From Liolophura sinensis (Eukaryota; Mollusca; Polyplacophora; Chitonida; Chitonidae), in contig NC_088295.1 in assembly GCF_032854445.1 (NCBI RefSeq), positions 84,738,644 through 84,802,643 on the forward strand: a stretch of 64,000 bases of DNA, given 5' to 3'. The position numbers were made by a program, and so were the translations under genes. Position 1 is the first letter of the stretch; each line of letters starts with the position of its first letter. The notes under the pieces were generated by a model that was not told the DNA's origin, did not search any database, and saw nothing but the letters and a program-made list of their open reading frames with translations. Positions 34,746 through 49,049 of the stretch are shown piece by piece.

Positions 34746-36569
34746 ACGAAAGCTATACAATTAAATTTTTAAATTCCCACCTTTATGTAGAAAGTGGTAA
34801 AATAAAGCTTAAATACCATTAAAATCGCATAAACAATTACCTATAACAGACGCAAAGCGTAAAATGGATTAAATTATTCAAGATTTACGAGCACATATTT
34901 ATGACATTAAAATTTTAATGTAAATGTTTTGTTTTTATTTAATTCAACAGTTTTATTTTATCTGGATAATATGAAATTAAGTTTAGGTTCAATGTCTTAT
35001 CTTAAATCATAGTATTTCACCTGTACATAAATAAACACCAAATCCGCATATTGCATGGCGATCACACGATACACTCATAATACATAGCTTACAAAGGATA
35101 GACCAACAGATACCTGTTTAGTCTAACACACCTAGCTAAATAGACACCATAAAATGAAGACACAAAAGAGGTCAAAAGAAACAAAGTATAGCATATTGCA
35201 CGATTCGGATGCTGATTAAATTTACGTGCCTAAAACATTTGCTTGCGTTTTGATAGCATCTTTGAAAACTATGGGCTGCTACTCTTTTCAGACTCAGTCA
35301 GGAAGTTATTACTTTATATACTTTAAAGTTCCTTGGTTGTTTGTGTTGAATTTTGTTTGGAAAAATTCCTGCTTCGACCGTTTGTTGCCTGAATTCGACT
35401 GGAATAGATTCAAGCATGTTTATGTTTATGATATTCGTTTATTTATAATAGAAAAATTATTCGTAATAGAAAAATTTTTTTTGCATAAAACAATTCGTTC
35501 AAATTGTGTAAACGTATGACTCTCCCTTGCGATATTTCAATATATATTGCTGACCAGTTTGTTAGAGTTTTGTGGAATTTGCTCCTTTTCTACATTTGTT
35601 CTATTGTTATCTACGATGTCCTTTCACATACAGATTTCATTAGGAAAGTTTTCCTGTGTAGTCAGCAGGTATTTATCAGCAGTCATGAATGTCTACTTTG
35701 GTCAAAGCTGAGGCTTGTTTCACTGAACCTTCTGCCTCGAGTTCTGTCTGCTCGCAATCACTATGTATTTTTGTAATCCCTTCCATCCTTCATCATTTCC
35801 TGTGGATTGATGTATGTATCCCCTTACACCCAGCTTTATCCGGAGCCTTGTTTCCATGTCTACTATATCGATCACTAGATACTGTCTGACAATCTCTATA
35901 TTATGTGACATTTACCAACCATCTCCTGTCCGGACTTTGCATGCTCCATGGAACTAATGCTTGCTCTTCAGCAATTCCACGACAAAGACTGTACCTTATT
36001 TGACATCCACAGGTCGAAGGTTGTTTGTCGTTAGTAAAGCGACGTCTTTTTTTAATGTAATTACTTACTTTTGTTCCCTTCGTTTTTGTTATTTGTTATT
36101 TTCATAATTATAACATAGTTAAACGATAATCCTAATTAGAACATAGCTAAACGAGTAAACTACAAAATGATCTGAATTGTCGACACTACAAAATTATGGT
36201 CATACCCTGTAGGCGTTTATGTAATCGTTGAACGCACGTAATATGGCAAGCTCTGCACTACAAGTGACGTATGTCTTACGAATGGCGTATTAGTGCCCTT
36301 AATCATGGATTTTTCTTTGCAATTCAAGCGGTCTGAATACGGGAATAGACGCGTATAAGAAATGAAATTGATTAACGCTTTTGTTTTTGGTTAAATTTGA
36401 TACAATATAACTGTCTTGGTTGATGGCAAGAAAACAACACACATTGACCTATGTCGTTGCCTTGACAAATTGCGTTTCTGTGGCTGAGAATGTTGAAGAA
36501 TGAGAGCTGACCTAAGTATTTACCGAAGAGTTGTGGACGACCTGCCTCGTGTGGAAAGGAAATTGGCAG
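34746..36569. other. no recognisable gene
   Basis: AT-rich. The open frames at 35226-35519 and 35504-35776 are phenylalanine/valine-rich with no recognised motif and look like chance. Confidence 0.5.
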
Positions 36570-36890
36570 TTACTGGGTGTACACGGAAGAAGTTCTGACT
36601 ACTAGATGCAACGGGATCAATAGAGGTCCCTGGAGGTAAGAGATCGGGGCGGTGGAAGTCAGTCGTTCATCATAGGGGAGCGGTGTTTGTGTGCAGTACC
36701 CCGCGGCGAGCTCCAGTCCCGAACTACCACTGCACAATCGGGCTTCGGGTCGAAACCGGATGCACCAGAAGGCAAGTTGTCGCAATTCACTCTTGCGCTT
36801 CGAAGTGCAAGGTAACCACAAGCGATGAATTCTCTGACACAAATGCTGCCAGGAGATCAATGGCTAGTAACATGTCGAGTTGTCAGCTGT
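36570..36890. other. CpG-dense patch, function unknown
   Basis: This is a GC- and CpG-rich stretch in an AT-rich neighbourhood (for example CCCCGCGGCGAGC, TTCGGGTCGAAACCGG). It is open on both strands: minus 36570-36860 for 96 codons, plus 36683-36892 for 69. A donor-like CTGGAG|GTAAGA occurs on the plus strand at about 36633. It could be a first exon/promoter or an old GC-rich element. I cannot decide between them and recognise no protein family. Confidence 0.3.
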
Positions 36891-39760
36891 GACAAAGTCT
36901 GACATTGACTTCTCCACCACCTGCTCATTGTCTAATTGAATAATACAACACACGTGATATTTCTGTGGAAACTGACGTTTATCTTTGTGGATGGAGACGT
37001 CTAATGTTGAATGATGAAATGCCTTAACATGGTAGCAACGCTTCAGGAAACAATGTATTGATAGGGTAAGACTCTGCACAGAAGGGGCAACTGGAATCCA
37101 ATGTCCAGGTCGACATTGATGTAACAGAGAAAGTATATGGGTCTTGATACATGTCACTGGGAGACCGCGCCCTGCGGCAGGTATGTACAACATCTCAGCT
37201 TTTTTCACGTGGGATATGTGCCCAGTCTGTCCCTTCTAATGACGAATAAATCAACCAAGTTCTTTGTTTAATAATTTCCGTGACGGTTGTTTCGTATAGG
37301 CTGTTTGTCTCCCTTCTTGAAACACCTGTTAAGCATTTTCCAACTTTTTAATATTCGGCATATACGTCAGGAAATCTCTTACTGCGTGACGCGTCGTTCG
37401 TGATTTGGCACCCTATATTTCTTGTGGACAGTTTACCATGGTCCAGATTTCCATAGAATAAATGATTAATGACACCTTTGTCTCTGCCTGTTTGATTGTC
37501 CTTGTTTTACGGGAATCCGGCCAGATGGCGGTCACTTGAGAACCTCTTTTCTCTCGTCTGGAGATATGGAGACCAATATATCAACTTGTAACCAGGTTGT
37601 GTCAGCTCATGAGGCGACTTACTTAAATCATTCGCATCATAGCGTCACTGACAACCAATTTCGTACAGTTGCCGAACGGTTGATAGCAAAAATGACATGG
37701 CTACAAATATAAATATTTCCATATTAATCTGGTATTTGCGGTTTCGCTTAAAGGTCATGCATAGTCTGATGTTCTGGCTTAAACGTTAAAATATGAGCAA
37801 ATCAGGAGGTACTTTCTTCCTCACAAACCGTGAGTGTCGTAAAAAAATTGTTATTTTGTGTTGTCTGAGGGTCTTACATATCTTTATGCTGGTCATTTAC
37901 CTACTGTCATGACAAATTATAAAATAATATATGTAAAAAATGACAATAATACCCGCATCACTTTTGACTGCCTGGTTTTTCTTGACCGTTTGTCACAATA
38001 GCTGAAGCAATATATCAATCAGTATACACTCACTCCCCCGTTCATTTCTTGTTTTGGTTGTTTATTTTGCTTTCTTATTTCGTGCATCCATTATTTGTAA
38101 CTTTTCAAAGTGATTCACCATTTCAACATGCAACGAAGAGCCTCTTCCATTCTCAGTTATACATTGGATCGCATGTTGTTGAAAGCCACTGACTGTCTAC
38201 AGGTGAACACCTTAAGCATACTGATTGCATCACTTATTTTTTGGCTGATTAATCTCAAGCCTAATAAAAATGTAAAGAGAGCATCCAATATATATGAAGA
38301 AAAAAATGATTCAAATTGATCTGAGGTGTGCCAATTTAATGCCATATCTTCGGGTCAACTGGCATTGTTTATCTCTAATGCTGACATGCCACAAATTAAT
38401 AGACATAAATTGCAATATTACGTCAAAAAAGGTTTGATTTAGACTTAAAATCAGAATTAAAATCATCTGGCTGCCTGGCGCTTTGATTGACTAGGCGATT
38501 AATGGATCACAGACCGGTTTCCGGTTTATTCAAAATGTCTTTCTATGATATGGATTTGGTATTGACGGCCACTAACCACTCCTCTGCAACAGTCAAGAAA
38601 AAGCTAGTTTTTTAATACTCGTGTTTTATTAAGCCAAGTTTTGACACAAGGTCACTGTAACCAGAACTAAAGAACACTTCTGATTGCTAAAATCCATCTC
38701 CTTACATGGAAAAAACAAAAATAACATTGAACTTTCATTGCGAATTGAGAGTGATTTTGATATCGATTGTTACCCGATATGGAGATTGATCCTTCAAATC
38801 TAATAAAGCACGTTTCATTTGGAGATGAAAACTTTTATGAAGATTTGCTGACTTCAATGTAAAAGGGTTTTTGCCTTGGTGAAAAGACAGATACTTTATT
38901 TCCATCTAAAGCCTAAGAAAAATTTGGCAGCGCAGAGTGTATTTATTCCATGAGTAATAAGGAATTGACTGTAATGTACACAGCTGAGGAAGTTGAAAGA
39001 TGATAGCTCAGCCTGAAGAAGAATTTGATTGATTGTTGCAATAGACATCCAGTTGTCTATGGGTTCAAATATGTACTTATTTTTGCCGCCAACTTTTTGT
39101 AGTCTATACGCATTTTTATCACATTCAGGAATCTTGATTTCTGCGTATCCATCCTTGCCTGTAGATGCCAGTTTATTTTGCATGAATCCACGTGATCAGC
39201 GTGATCTGCACATGTTTTCGGGATTCATTAGTCCGCTGTGCGCATGTGTTCATCATATTTGTCTATGGCAATTTGCTCTTGACCGTTTTTTAAAAGTGTA
39301 AGCTGCATAAAACTTCTATCTTGATACTATGGACACTCCGGTAAATGACAACCAATTATAAACACCTCAGCGTGCCTTCCAATATTGTAAAGTACTGTAA
39401 AACAACGGCACTGAAAGCATTGTTGTTAGAAATCCACGTACTTTTTCAAACATTACAACCTGGTGTGGAGAAAAATTATAGCAGAATTAATAAACTCAGT
39501 TATAATGGCGTTTGCATAACAGGCTAACCTCAATCACTTTGCGATGTTGTGTCGTTCTGGAACGGTTAAGCTCCTTTTCTATCAGCATGTGAATTTTTCA
39601 AAATTTCCAAGCCTTCACTGTTCTTCTGGAGGCCAGGCCTTTATAGCAATAAGCGATAGACAGCATTCATCCTCGTACATATCATCTAACAGAGCGTTCA
39701 TTAGCGATTACTTGCTTTCCATCCATATGTATAACATATATATAACATTTACACTAATCT
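36891..39760. other. no recognisable gene
   Basis: Mostly AT-rich. The frames at 36864-37208 and 38896-39301 carry no recognised motif. Confidence 0.5.
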
Positions 39761-39764
39761 GTAC

Positions 39765-39900
39765 GATACGCCAGCCTCAGAGGACCTAGGATCAAACCCG
39801 GGTCGGGTCATATCAAAGATTTTAAAAATGGTACTTGTGACACTTCAGTGATGGCAGCACTTTGGCGACATGGACTCGCCCTGCTACAAGAAGATATTGT
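39765..39900 (+). repeat. tRNA-type SINE fragment of a second family
   Basis: A B-box-like GGATCAAACCC (39789-39799) is followed by GGGTCGGGTCATATCAAAGA and TTTAAAAATGGTACTTGTGA. I associate this arrangement with a different molluscan SINE body from the main family here. Ends not determined. Confidence 0.45.
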
Positions 39901-40538
39901 GTATGTACACACACCTTATTACTCCTCGTCGTCATTCTGACTGAACAGTTGTTGTAAGTGTGATGTAAAAACCAAAGAATCTATACCTATATATGCTCTT
40001 TATGGTCAAAAACCTACATTTGAGTTGTGGGAAAGTTCTTCAGATATTTACAGCTGGGTATTCGTTTACTCCGTGCTGTGCTGAGTTTTTGTGTCAGAGA
40101 TTGACACCTTTTCCGCGCAAGAACAGACTAAAACAGAACACAAACTTACCGTGAGAAGTGAGAGCAATTCGTAAAACCTATATTGAAGCAATTTGAGAAA
40201 TACACTATGAATGAATTAATGAATTATTATGGTTTGACGCCACTTCGGCCATATTACGCCCATAATACGGTGAGAACATGTTTTAACGAGGATACATAAA
40301 ATTGCCTTCGACGCGACAATGAGAACATTCAAAATCAAGCAAACATAGACGTACATTTTTAAAAGCAGTTAGAATCACACAAACGCCAGATCTATTTCGA
40401 GAACTAAATTCACATCATTAAAATATATCAGCAAGAAAACTATATTTCATGATACTGGTGAGTTGCCTTTGAGACCTGTAGTCAATGTCTAAGTATAAAT
40501 AGATACAGTATACTAAGTATTCTGTGAAGTACCTAGCC

Positions 40539-40795
40539 GAACTACACCTTCAACCGGGATATATCTGATGCCATACCGAGCATCAGGAATGACACACCCA
40601 GGAGCAATACTCCCATCGAGGAGGAAGAAATTCACTGTGAAGGCGATTACGGAGGACAAAGCAAACTACAGGAATACTCAACTGCACTCAAGAGAGTAAA
40701 GCTTCAAACATTCTGGGCGAATAACTTTTCGACAAAAAATGCAAACCAGTGGGCAAAGAAACAACACATAGCGTGGATGACGATCAGAACCTAGT
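40539..40795 (+). other. 84-codon open segment, possible exon or old coding fragment
   Basis: The segment is open from just after a TAG to a closing TAG and is hydrophilic, with an acidic cluster (PIEEEEIHCEGDYGG) and a basic/aromatic part (RVKLQTFWANN, NQWAKKQHIAWM). It begins right after CCTAG, which could be a 3' splice acceptor, and a TACTAAG branch-point-like string lies upstream (about 40512). The composition is more protein-like than most frames in the window, but I recognise no family. A chance open stretch is not excluded. Confidence 0.25.
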
Positions 40796-41460
40796 ATTTC
40801 TATGCGTAGCCATATGAAGCCAGGCATTCGGTCCAAGTATGCCCGAGTTGGTCTTACAAGCTGCACAGACGGGCTTATCAGTATGATTCACTAACCAACC
40901 TCATTAAAATAGCGATGAACATGTTCACCGAGGCATCTAGATTCCGCTTTGCTAAAGATACAAGAAAACGGACACCAAATATAAAGGTATTTCAAACAAT
41001 GCAAGTATGCCAAGAAGTACGCCTCTTGTCCACAGCACTGTAAATCGTTGCTGTTGGCGCAGCAGTTCAAATCTTTTCACCTTTAATTTGTTGTGTACAT
41101 GTGTTCAATATGCTGTCAAGGTGCGAAAACCAAAGTATGCCTCAGCCAGTGAAGCTTTTGTTGCCAGATCAATAAGGAGTGTTTTTTTAAAGCTGGTTTA
41201 AGCTATGCTGTCACCGCCTTCATCAACTCAGATATCCCTGACAATGTACAGCCAGACGACGTCAGCATCATAACAACTCGTTATTAACAGGGTTTAATCT
41301 ATACGTGTTGCTGTTGTCGTGTCGTACATATAGAAATAGGAGACAGAGGAAAATACCAACAACAGTTTTTGCCCTGCGGGAGGTAAACCCATTGGTATAT
41401 TTGACAATTGGATGAAATCAATTATGTGAATTATTAAAAGAATAATCAGTTTACAGTATT

Positions 41461-41826
41461 ATGCGTGTGCAAGTGTTGTCTGTGGGCATATCCGCTGTAA
41501 ATTGTCCATCGATCGTGCTGTATATGTGGTTAGCTTTCAGCATAAGCGATGGCCACTTACTCCTGTCGGGAGATAACACTGTTATGAACTACAGACTGTG
41601 TCACCTGTTTCTCGCTGGAAGACATTCCTCAGTAACATCTTTAGTAGGAAAATCAGGAGTCTCTTACTGGTCGAAGAGATTCAAAGGCGAACAAATAAAG
41701 CTCATAAACGTCTGTGGGTCATACACAGTACCCAGCTGCTCAGCCTCTGTTTTCTCTGTGGCTAACCAAACAAATGATCTGACATCTCCATGTACAGCTT
41801 CACATCATTTCCCCCCGGCCATGTGA
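41461..41826 (+). other. 121-codon open frame of unknown status
   Basis: One of the longest non-repetitive open frames here, starting at an ATG and closing on the TGA inside ATGTGAGTAAATG, a good 5' splice-donor string. The peptide has a hydrophobic start (IVLYMWLAFSI) and a Ser-rich end, with no family I recognise. In 64 kb of AT-rich DNA a frame of this length is expected by chance now and then. Confidence 0.25.
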
Positions 41827-42099
41827 GTAAATGACTATAGGCAAAGATTTTCTTTGATATTTTGTTCTCGACTGACCAAGGACTTGGTTTTAAATTCAAA
41901 GCGAATCTTTGGATAATATTAACTGGTCTCCAAGAGAAATCGGTTCTAATGGCGGCACGGTCGTCTGGCGAGATAAAGGAGAGGCTGTCTATTTGTAATC
42001 ATAAAATAACATCCAGCCCACTGCCATGGAAACGGCTTTTATTTAGACTCGCTGAAAAGATAGAGAGAGGGAAAGTAATTGTTGTGGCGAGTTAAAACG

Positions 42100-45000
42100 A
42101 GTCCCTCCATTACTGAGGGGTCAAAAGCCTGTGTATTAGCAGAAGGTCAAGTCTGGGTATTAGAAAGTACTTTCAGATTGCACCTCGTGCGCCTCTCTTA
42201 AGCTGCTTCACTCCCATTTGTCTGCGACTGGATCTAGCCGCTTCTGGCTTACCATTACAAATACTGCGATGAGAAAGACCCTATCTGTCGCCACTCGCAC
42301 CGACTTAAACAGAATCCGCACAGAAAATGGTTTTACGAGGAAGGAAATGGCTTGCAAATAAGGCGTCTGCATTAGCAAAGGTCCAATAACTATTTTATTC
42401 CTCGCATTGAAGTCTCCTTATTCACTCAGCATACTGAATGAATGTTGGTCAAAAGCCTCCTGTCCCTTCGTGTCGGGTCGTTTTATGAATACCTCCAAAA
42501 GTATTTACTGAACCAAAATGTCCCTAGTTTAAATCTTGTTCGACCTCGGATAATTATCCCCTCACCCCCGGGCGTTTGGTTGCGCCTATAGGTCAACCCG
42601 CTTTCCCTCTCTACACTGATTAGCGCGATCATTGGATGGTGTATGCCAACAAGGACTTCCGACTTTCAGAGTGTAAATGCACTCGGCTTGATTCTAATTT
42701 CCCTTATTTTTCACATTTGAAAAGGTATACAATCTTCTACCAATTTATTGATGTATTTTCAGTTTAGCGTATAACGGCTGTCTTGCTCTGGTGTGAAGAA
42801 CTTGTTGGAAATCGGAAGTCAGGTGATTGAGACCATTAGCACTGTTAAACCCTAAAGATATAGGAGTGAAAGCACGGATATGCGTTTCTTCAACAACTAG
42901 TTATTTCACTTTCTAGTTAGGCCTACAGATTTTCTCATATTAATTATTTCTCATGTAATTACAAATACCGCTACAACAATAAAGTCTCATAATACAGACA
43001 TAAACATGTGGCATTACGTAAATATATTGTCCCAGAAAAGAAAGGTATAGATAACTCATGCTGGTGACACGAGATGCTGAAATGAGGACTCACTTGTGAT
43101 CCGGTGTTATGGCTGACCGAGCTTCTGTTGCTTATTTTATGTTTACTGAGATTCTGAATCTCTTGTTGAGTAACCTGGCTGAAAATGACAGCGTATTAAG
43201 CAATATCTTGCTTTGGAAAAAGAGGGTTTGTCATGTGAAAAATCCCCTGAGCGTTTCTTTTGTGGTAAACCCTATAAATAAAACAACTTGTCAACTGATG
43301 TATTTTCGTTTACTTTGTTCATGGATAACTAACGGATATTTTTTTAATATACGGATGCCTTTCCATACCTGTGAATTGTATATGCCTTTAAATCTTGCTG
43401 TTCTTGATGTTCTTGTGACCAGCGTCATACCAAAATGGGTATTGTAATATAAACATTTATACACAGAGAAGGGGAGACAATACTGGCATAAAAGGAAGAA
43501 ATAAATAGATTGTATTTTTATCGATTTCATTTTTTCAACCAAATATATCACACAAACGGATGTATTAATATCTCGGTATCTTGTAGCTGCATGGGTTTAA
43601 GTCGATGGAACTAGCTAATAATAATAATAATTGTGATCATCTGACCAGGTAACTCAAATAAGGATTTGAGTATTTCTTGTTCTCATGCTAGTGTTTTTGG
43701 TTGTAAATGTGTAAATTAGGAAGCAGTGGCCAATTTTTATTTGAGAGTCAGTGTGTTTAATTGTAAATGAATAACATTCTTTTAATGCTTTGTGAACCGT
43801 GGGTGGAGTAGGCGGTGATGAGGTTCACTGCGTACATCCCACGAATTTCTTGTTCCTTGCCAGCAGTATCGTGACCGGATCAATGAGTTCGTGTAGTCAT
43901 CGTCAGGGATGCACGCGTTAATCCGTAGAGGGCTGTGAGGACTGCATAAGTATGGAGTCGAGAAGGACTGTTGTTTGTGCAATGTTAGACTCGATGGTGA
44001 CTCCACTCAGGCGAACAATCGACTGATAGCTCAGATAACCTTTGCCCCGTTCAACGTTTTGATCGACATGCCCAGATACACCGCAAAGGTCTGAAATGGC
44101 TATAAACTGCAGTTTCTCTTAGCAGGTGGCCCGGTCTTTAGATCTGCCCCTGGGTCTGGCCCTGTCAGCAATCGCCTCCAGTTCCCCCACGAGAAACAAT
44201 CCGTCAACGGCGTTGCTGCCTGGAAGACGCATCCAGAATTGTCATCCAGAAGATCCCATGTCTCCCGAGAGAGTTCAATGTGCCGGCAGAAACGGATCAA
44301 TGCCATCTAAACTTGTTATAACATCTGACATTTCAACTGATCTTTGCCTCAAACGGACTAAGTAAACGTTTGGAAAAATCCTTTTGACAAATTCCCAGGA
44401 TGGGAGACTTAGCCTCTTATTTGGTGTCAGACAAATCTCAGCGGCTCAACACGCAGACTCGTACCTCACTGAAGATAGACTTGGGTTTTCAGCCTTGTCT
44501 TGTGGGAACAGCAAAAAGTAACATTACACCGCGGCTATCCATAACTGCTTATGCTAATGCAAAAATATGTGGATGAATTACAGTGAAGCAATAGCTTAAG
44601 TGCGAAGTATATGAATATACGTAGGCTGATTCTCCTAGAATTGCTGAATGTATTAGGTATAGAAATATGTTTCACCTAATGCAGATTTTATAACTATGTA
44701 TAAAAGTGTAACCAATGAAAGGTCAGTTGTTTATTAGACAAGCTAGGAGGTTGTTAATGCGTGAGTTACATCTCCGCCTCTCTGTGAAACAACATCAGTC
44801 TGGGTCATCGGTGAGTTAGATCATTACGCATAGTGGGCTTAGACTCACGGAACCTCTGCTCAGTTGATGTCAGAAGTCAACACGCTGTTTCTTTGCATAC
44901 GTCAGACATTGACAAATAGATTAATTGATTCTTTCCTTAAAATATGCGCCACCATGTAGAGAAGAATTTTAGCTAGGCCAACTTTCATGCAAGGGCGTCT

Positions 45001-48000
45001 GGTGTGCCAGGATTAAGGGTTTTCTTTTCTAGCAAATTGCGAGCGTGTTTGGTCTCTTAAACTTTTAATTAGAAATAGAGTTGGAAATTCTGATGGTTGT
45101 GTGACGCAGTAAAGTCATCCCGGCAACAGTGGCGCAGCAAGCGTTCCCCATCTAGGTCAGGGTAAATAGATTTGCTGTCAGCACTTTCCTCTACCTAGAT
45201 CAGATCGGAGCGTGATCATAATTATTTATAACTAGTCGCATTTATATTTCAGAAGGTGCTGTCATAAAGCTACTCTCTTCTCTTCTGAAGATTTATTGCA
45301 CGACTCGATCACAGACCTTTCGAACATTTCATAACAATACATACTCAGAGAGGAATTGGTTGGACGTATACATAATCCGAATTTAGCGCATGACAAGCAT
45401 TTTTACTGACCATTGATGCTGAGAGGTGTTTATTGTAAAGCCTCACATTAAGAGGACTTTCAGAAGCAAATGGCCTCCTGACGGAACTGCTGAGCGCGTG
45501 ATGCTGCGCAGCTTATGTACTACGACATTCTGCTGAACGGTTTGTCAGATGTTATTGTTACACGCTTTCCATTAGGACCACGGTCTATTTTAATAAATGC
45601 GTGATTGGAACTCCTTTTTAGATTGACATTAAATCTGTTTATTTTCTAGAAATACCTTGACATTCTGCTTTCCACGCAGGACTTCAGCGGCTTGACATTT
45701 TGTCTTAATAGATGCTGTATATGCAGATAGACCCTGGGTAAATGACTTACCAAGCGCATGGGTAGCCAAGAGTAGTTATATTTAAATACCTGGCACGTTC
45801 CGTTTTGGAAGATGGTAACTTAGATGCCGTAGACAATGAAGTAAATAATCACATGAAACAATATTATTTGTATACACTGTGAGTATGTGACTATCATATT
45901 TCAAGAGTATCTAGATGAATCTTAACACTATGTCCGGAAAAGCTACCACAAAAGTCCCTGATGAGATGTCCGCCACTATCAAACACAGCCATCGATTGAT
46001 TTCAGGTTTATATTCTGTACAGGTTGTATGCATGAAAGGCAGAGAGAGCGCTGTTATCCCGGCTTCTAAAGTATGACTAGGCAGGTTTTTAGCCGGTGTA
46101 ATTTCCTCTAGTTCACTCAGTGCCTCATGGATTGGAACCCTATTTAAATATGTGTTCCTAATCTTAACGAATTCAAACGTCTGTATAGTGTAGTTCGTGT
46201 AGTTTTAAGCACCGAGTACCTTTTCCTTGTGGTTGCAAATTAGAGGATTTGTGGCTATAGTACTGAATACTTTGTTAATGTGGTTAGGCAGGCCGTGATG
46301 GATTTGCAGTTGTAATGCTGCATAGCCTTCCGTGTCATTGCTGTCAGGCCGTCTGATTTTGGCTTGAAAACTTTTCGAAAACAGACATTTATTATTTGGA
46401 ATTTGACCCCAGTTATGACTGTATATAGATCTGCATAATCAAGGGCTTTGAATAGGTTGAATAATTGCCACACAAGCTTCACTGATGTACGTCGAGTTAA
46501 ACCATGAGTGTTTCGACCATAGTATATCCACGGAATACGGCGCGAAAATCTGTGTTGCCTCTAACAAATCTCCAATGTTTTTTTATAATTTAAGACCAAT
46601 ACCTTATTTTTCTCAGTTCTTATTTCTTTTGGAATATGCATTGAATAAGACCAATATAAAGGTAGGATGTCCATTTTGACACATAAATCTTTGTTGTGAC
46701 TAATGAGGATAGTCTGATTTGTTCAAATTGTAGACTTGCTGTACGTGAACCGATCCATGTTGCCGTTGCTGACTGGACAGTGGTAGGGGGAATTTTCTGG
46801 GCATTCAGCTTAAATTTGATTTATGTTTCTTGCACAAAGGTTTGCTACATGAAATTGTTAAAACCCTCTGAATTTACATGTCAATTTCTTTGTTAGCTGG
46901 GAATTAATCCAAGCTCAGTGACATGCTGACGGAAAATATGGTTTCTTTAAGTGGGTAGAATTGTAACTAGAGTTAAATCAGCAGAAAAGCCGAATTGTTA
47001 TAAATTAAACACAGTCCCAAAACAGCAATCTGTTAGAAGACCTGTTTTTCCTTTTCTGTGAAGCCATCACAAGTTATTTTCCATATCGTTTTATCTCGGT
47101 TATGAGATAGACAGATTTAATCTGCATTCTGATGTTCATTGTATGATGTTGTTGTTATTCTGTAAAAATGCAATAAATTATCATTGTCGACCATATATTA
47201 ACAAACACGTGTAAAAGAAACAAATTTTATCAACCACTGTTAGCATTCTAAAAAAAAACAAATCTACTAAAAATATGAGTATTGACAAAGCCCTCGACCT
47301 GGGTTTGCCAAGGCTATCTGTTCTTTTGAGTACAAAGCCTGCAGCATATTTTTGACTGAGTAGATAAAAGTACAAATTGCTTTTGGCATGTCATCAAATC
47401 TGTGTGCGTGTCTTGATTTCTGCTTTTCATTTCTTTTTACCCAAACGTGCATCGAGTTGTAATAGCTAGTGACTCCATAGCTCTTAGCCGAAATACGAAG
47501 TTGTAGTAGTCATTGGAGCAGCCATGTCGAGGGTCAGCAACTGGGGAATGTTTGTATGTTTAGAAGCGTAACATGTGGCATGATGTAATTTAGGATCCTT
47601 CAGACCTATCATTGTCAGTTAAAATTATAGTTCGATCTAAATTAACCGATGGGTTTCCTATCTGGCGGTGGCACAGACCTCTTCGGGAGCTCTCTAGATT
47701 GAAGCACTGGGATAAGAGCTCTCAGGACAGACAGCTTTCATCAGCAGTCTTTGACATTTTACTTCCGTTTACACGATCTTGTCCACTTGCTACAGGATTA
47801 TGACCGTCTCTTTGACTGTAGACGGCCCGGGATAAAACTTGAGGCTGACGGTACACAGCAGTCAGATCTAATTACCAAAATGCCTTTGTTCCCAGCACTG
47901 CCGAGAAGCCTCTCGCCGACCAACCTTCAAGTAAAGATGTCCTGTTTAGTAACCATGTACTAACGTGCTCTCCACAGAAGCTCACTCAACAATGCTTCGC

Positions 48001-48865
48001 CACTGGCAGTGTCTTGACATGTAATTGTCTATTGTTACTTGTTACAAAACTGGGGATCATATTATCCACACTTGACGGGATCACTTGGTGTGCAAACGAC
48101 ATTCCTTTGGAGCTGCTGTTATTCCAGCTTGATAGTCTGAATGGCTTTCTCTTAGACTTGTTAACTTTGGCTGGCTTGCCGGACACATGTTATCACTCCA
48201 ACTGAGAATCCACGTTGGAACCATTTCGTTCTGCAGCATTGGCTTTTTCGTTCTTTATAAATTTTATACACCCCTGACGAGGATGATACACGCTGTAATG
48301 TTTTGCTAAGAAACCTTTGTGCTATATAAACCTTTTATTTCTGTTTTGTGAAGTCCACATGCATTGTGTTGGATTCCTGGAGGCAAAATCTGACTCACAA
48401 TATTTATGGTTGCCACCCGCTGATTGACAACATTCCTTGGCCTGGGCACACGTTACCTGACATACACTGCAAGAGTGTAAATGGCTTTACCTGCAACTGT
48501 GTTTAATTAATCAACATGAAAACTTATTTTACTAATCTTAATTTGCTTTTAATTATATTTTAATTATTATTTTATTTTTAAGATTTAGAAATGCGTATTA
48601 AAAGTATGCATAAAACACACAATGCATAAAAGATTGATTCTAACGTACTAGGTATTAATAATAACGATTCACAGAGTGGCAGTGCAAACATTTATTTTCC
48701 TGAAAGTACTGTTATGCTCCAAAAGAGTCTTCGTCTAAGGTATATGCAATTCTAGACATAGGAAGTGACAGTTGCCAGTAACGTGAGCTGCGTCCCCACT
48801 CGGGTTTTACTCTACAAAGTCAGTTAACAAAGTTTACGTACACTGTAGTCAGCTACGTATAAATT
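42100..48865. other. no recognisable gene
   Basis: A long stretch of AT-rich DNA with minor GC-richer pockets (about 42.5-42.7, 44.1-44.3 and 47.6-48.0 kb). Frames such as 43109-43447 or 46255-46482 show no conserved motif, repeat or convincing splice context. Short tracts such as (AAT)n at 43617 are present. Confidence 0.5.
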
Positions 48866-48874
48866 GTCGTTTTG

Positions 48875-49008
48875 CAACCTGCGGATGGTCGTGGGTTTCC
48901 CCCAGGTTCTGCCCGGTTTCTTCCCACCATAATGCAGGCCGCCGTCGATTAAGTGAAATATTCTTGAGTACGGTGTAAAACGCCGATCAAATAAATAAAA
49001 TAAATATA
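48875..49008 (+). repeat. 5'-truncated SINE with GTCGTTTTG target duplication
   Basis: Forward-oriented body and tail (GGATGGTCGTGGGTTTCCCC, CCACCATAATGCAGGCCGCC, GAGTACGGTGTAAAACGCCG) ending in an ATAAATAA tail. It is flanked by GTCGTTTTG at 48866-48874 and 49009-49017. Confidence 0.93.
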
Positions 49009-49049
49009 GTCGTTTTGAAAGGAATCAGAAAGTTGTTTGGTGCACAGGA

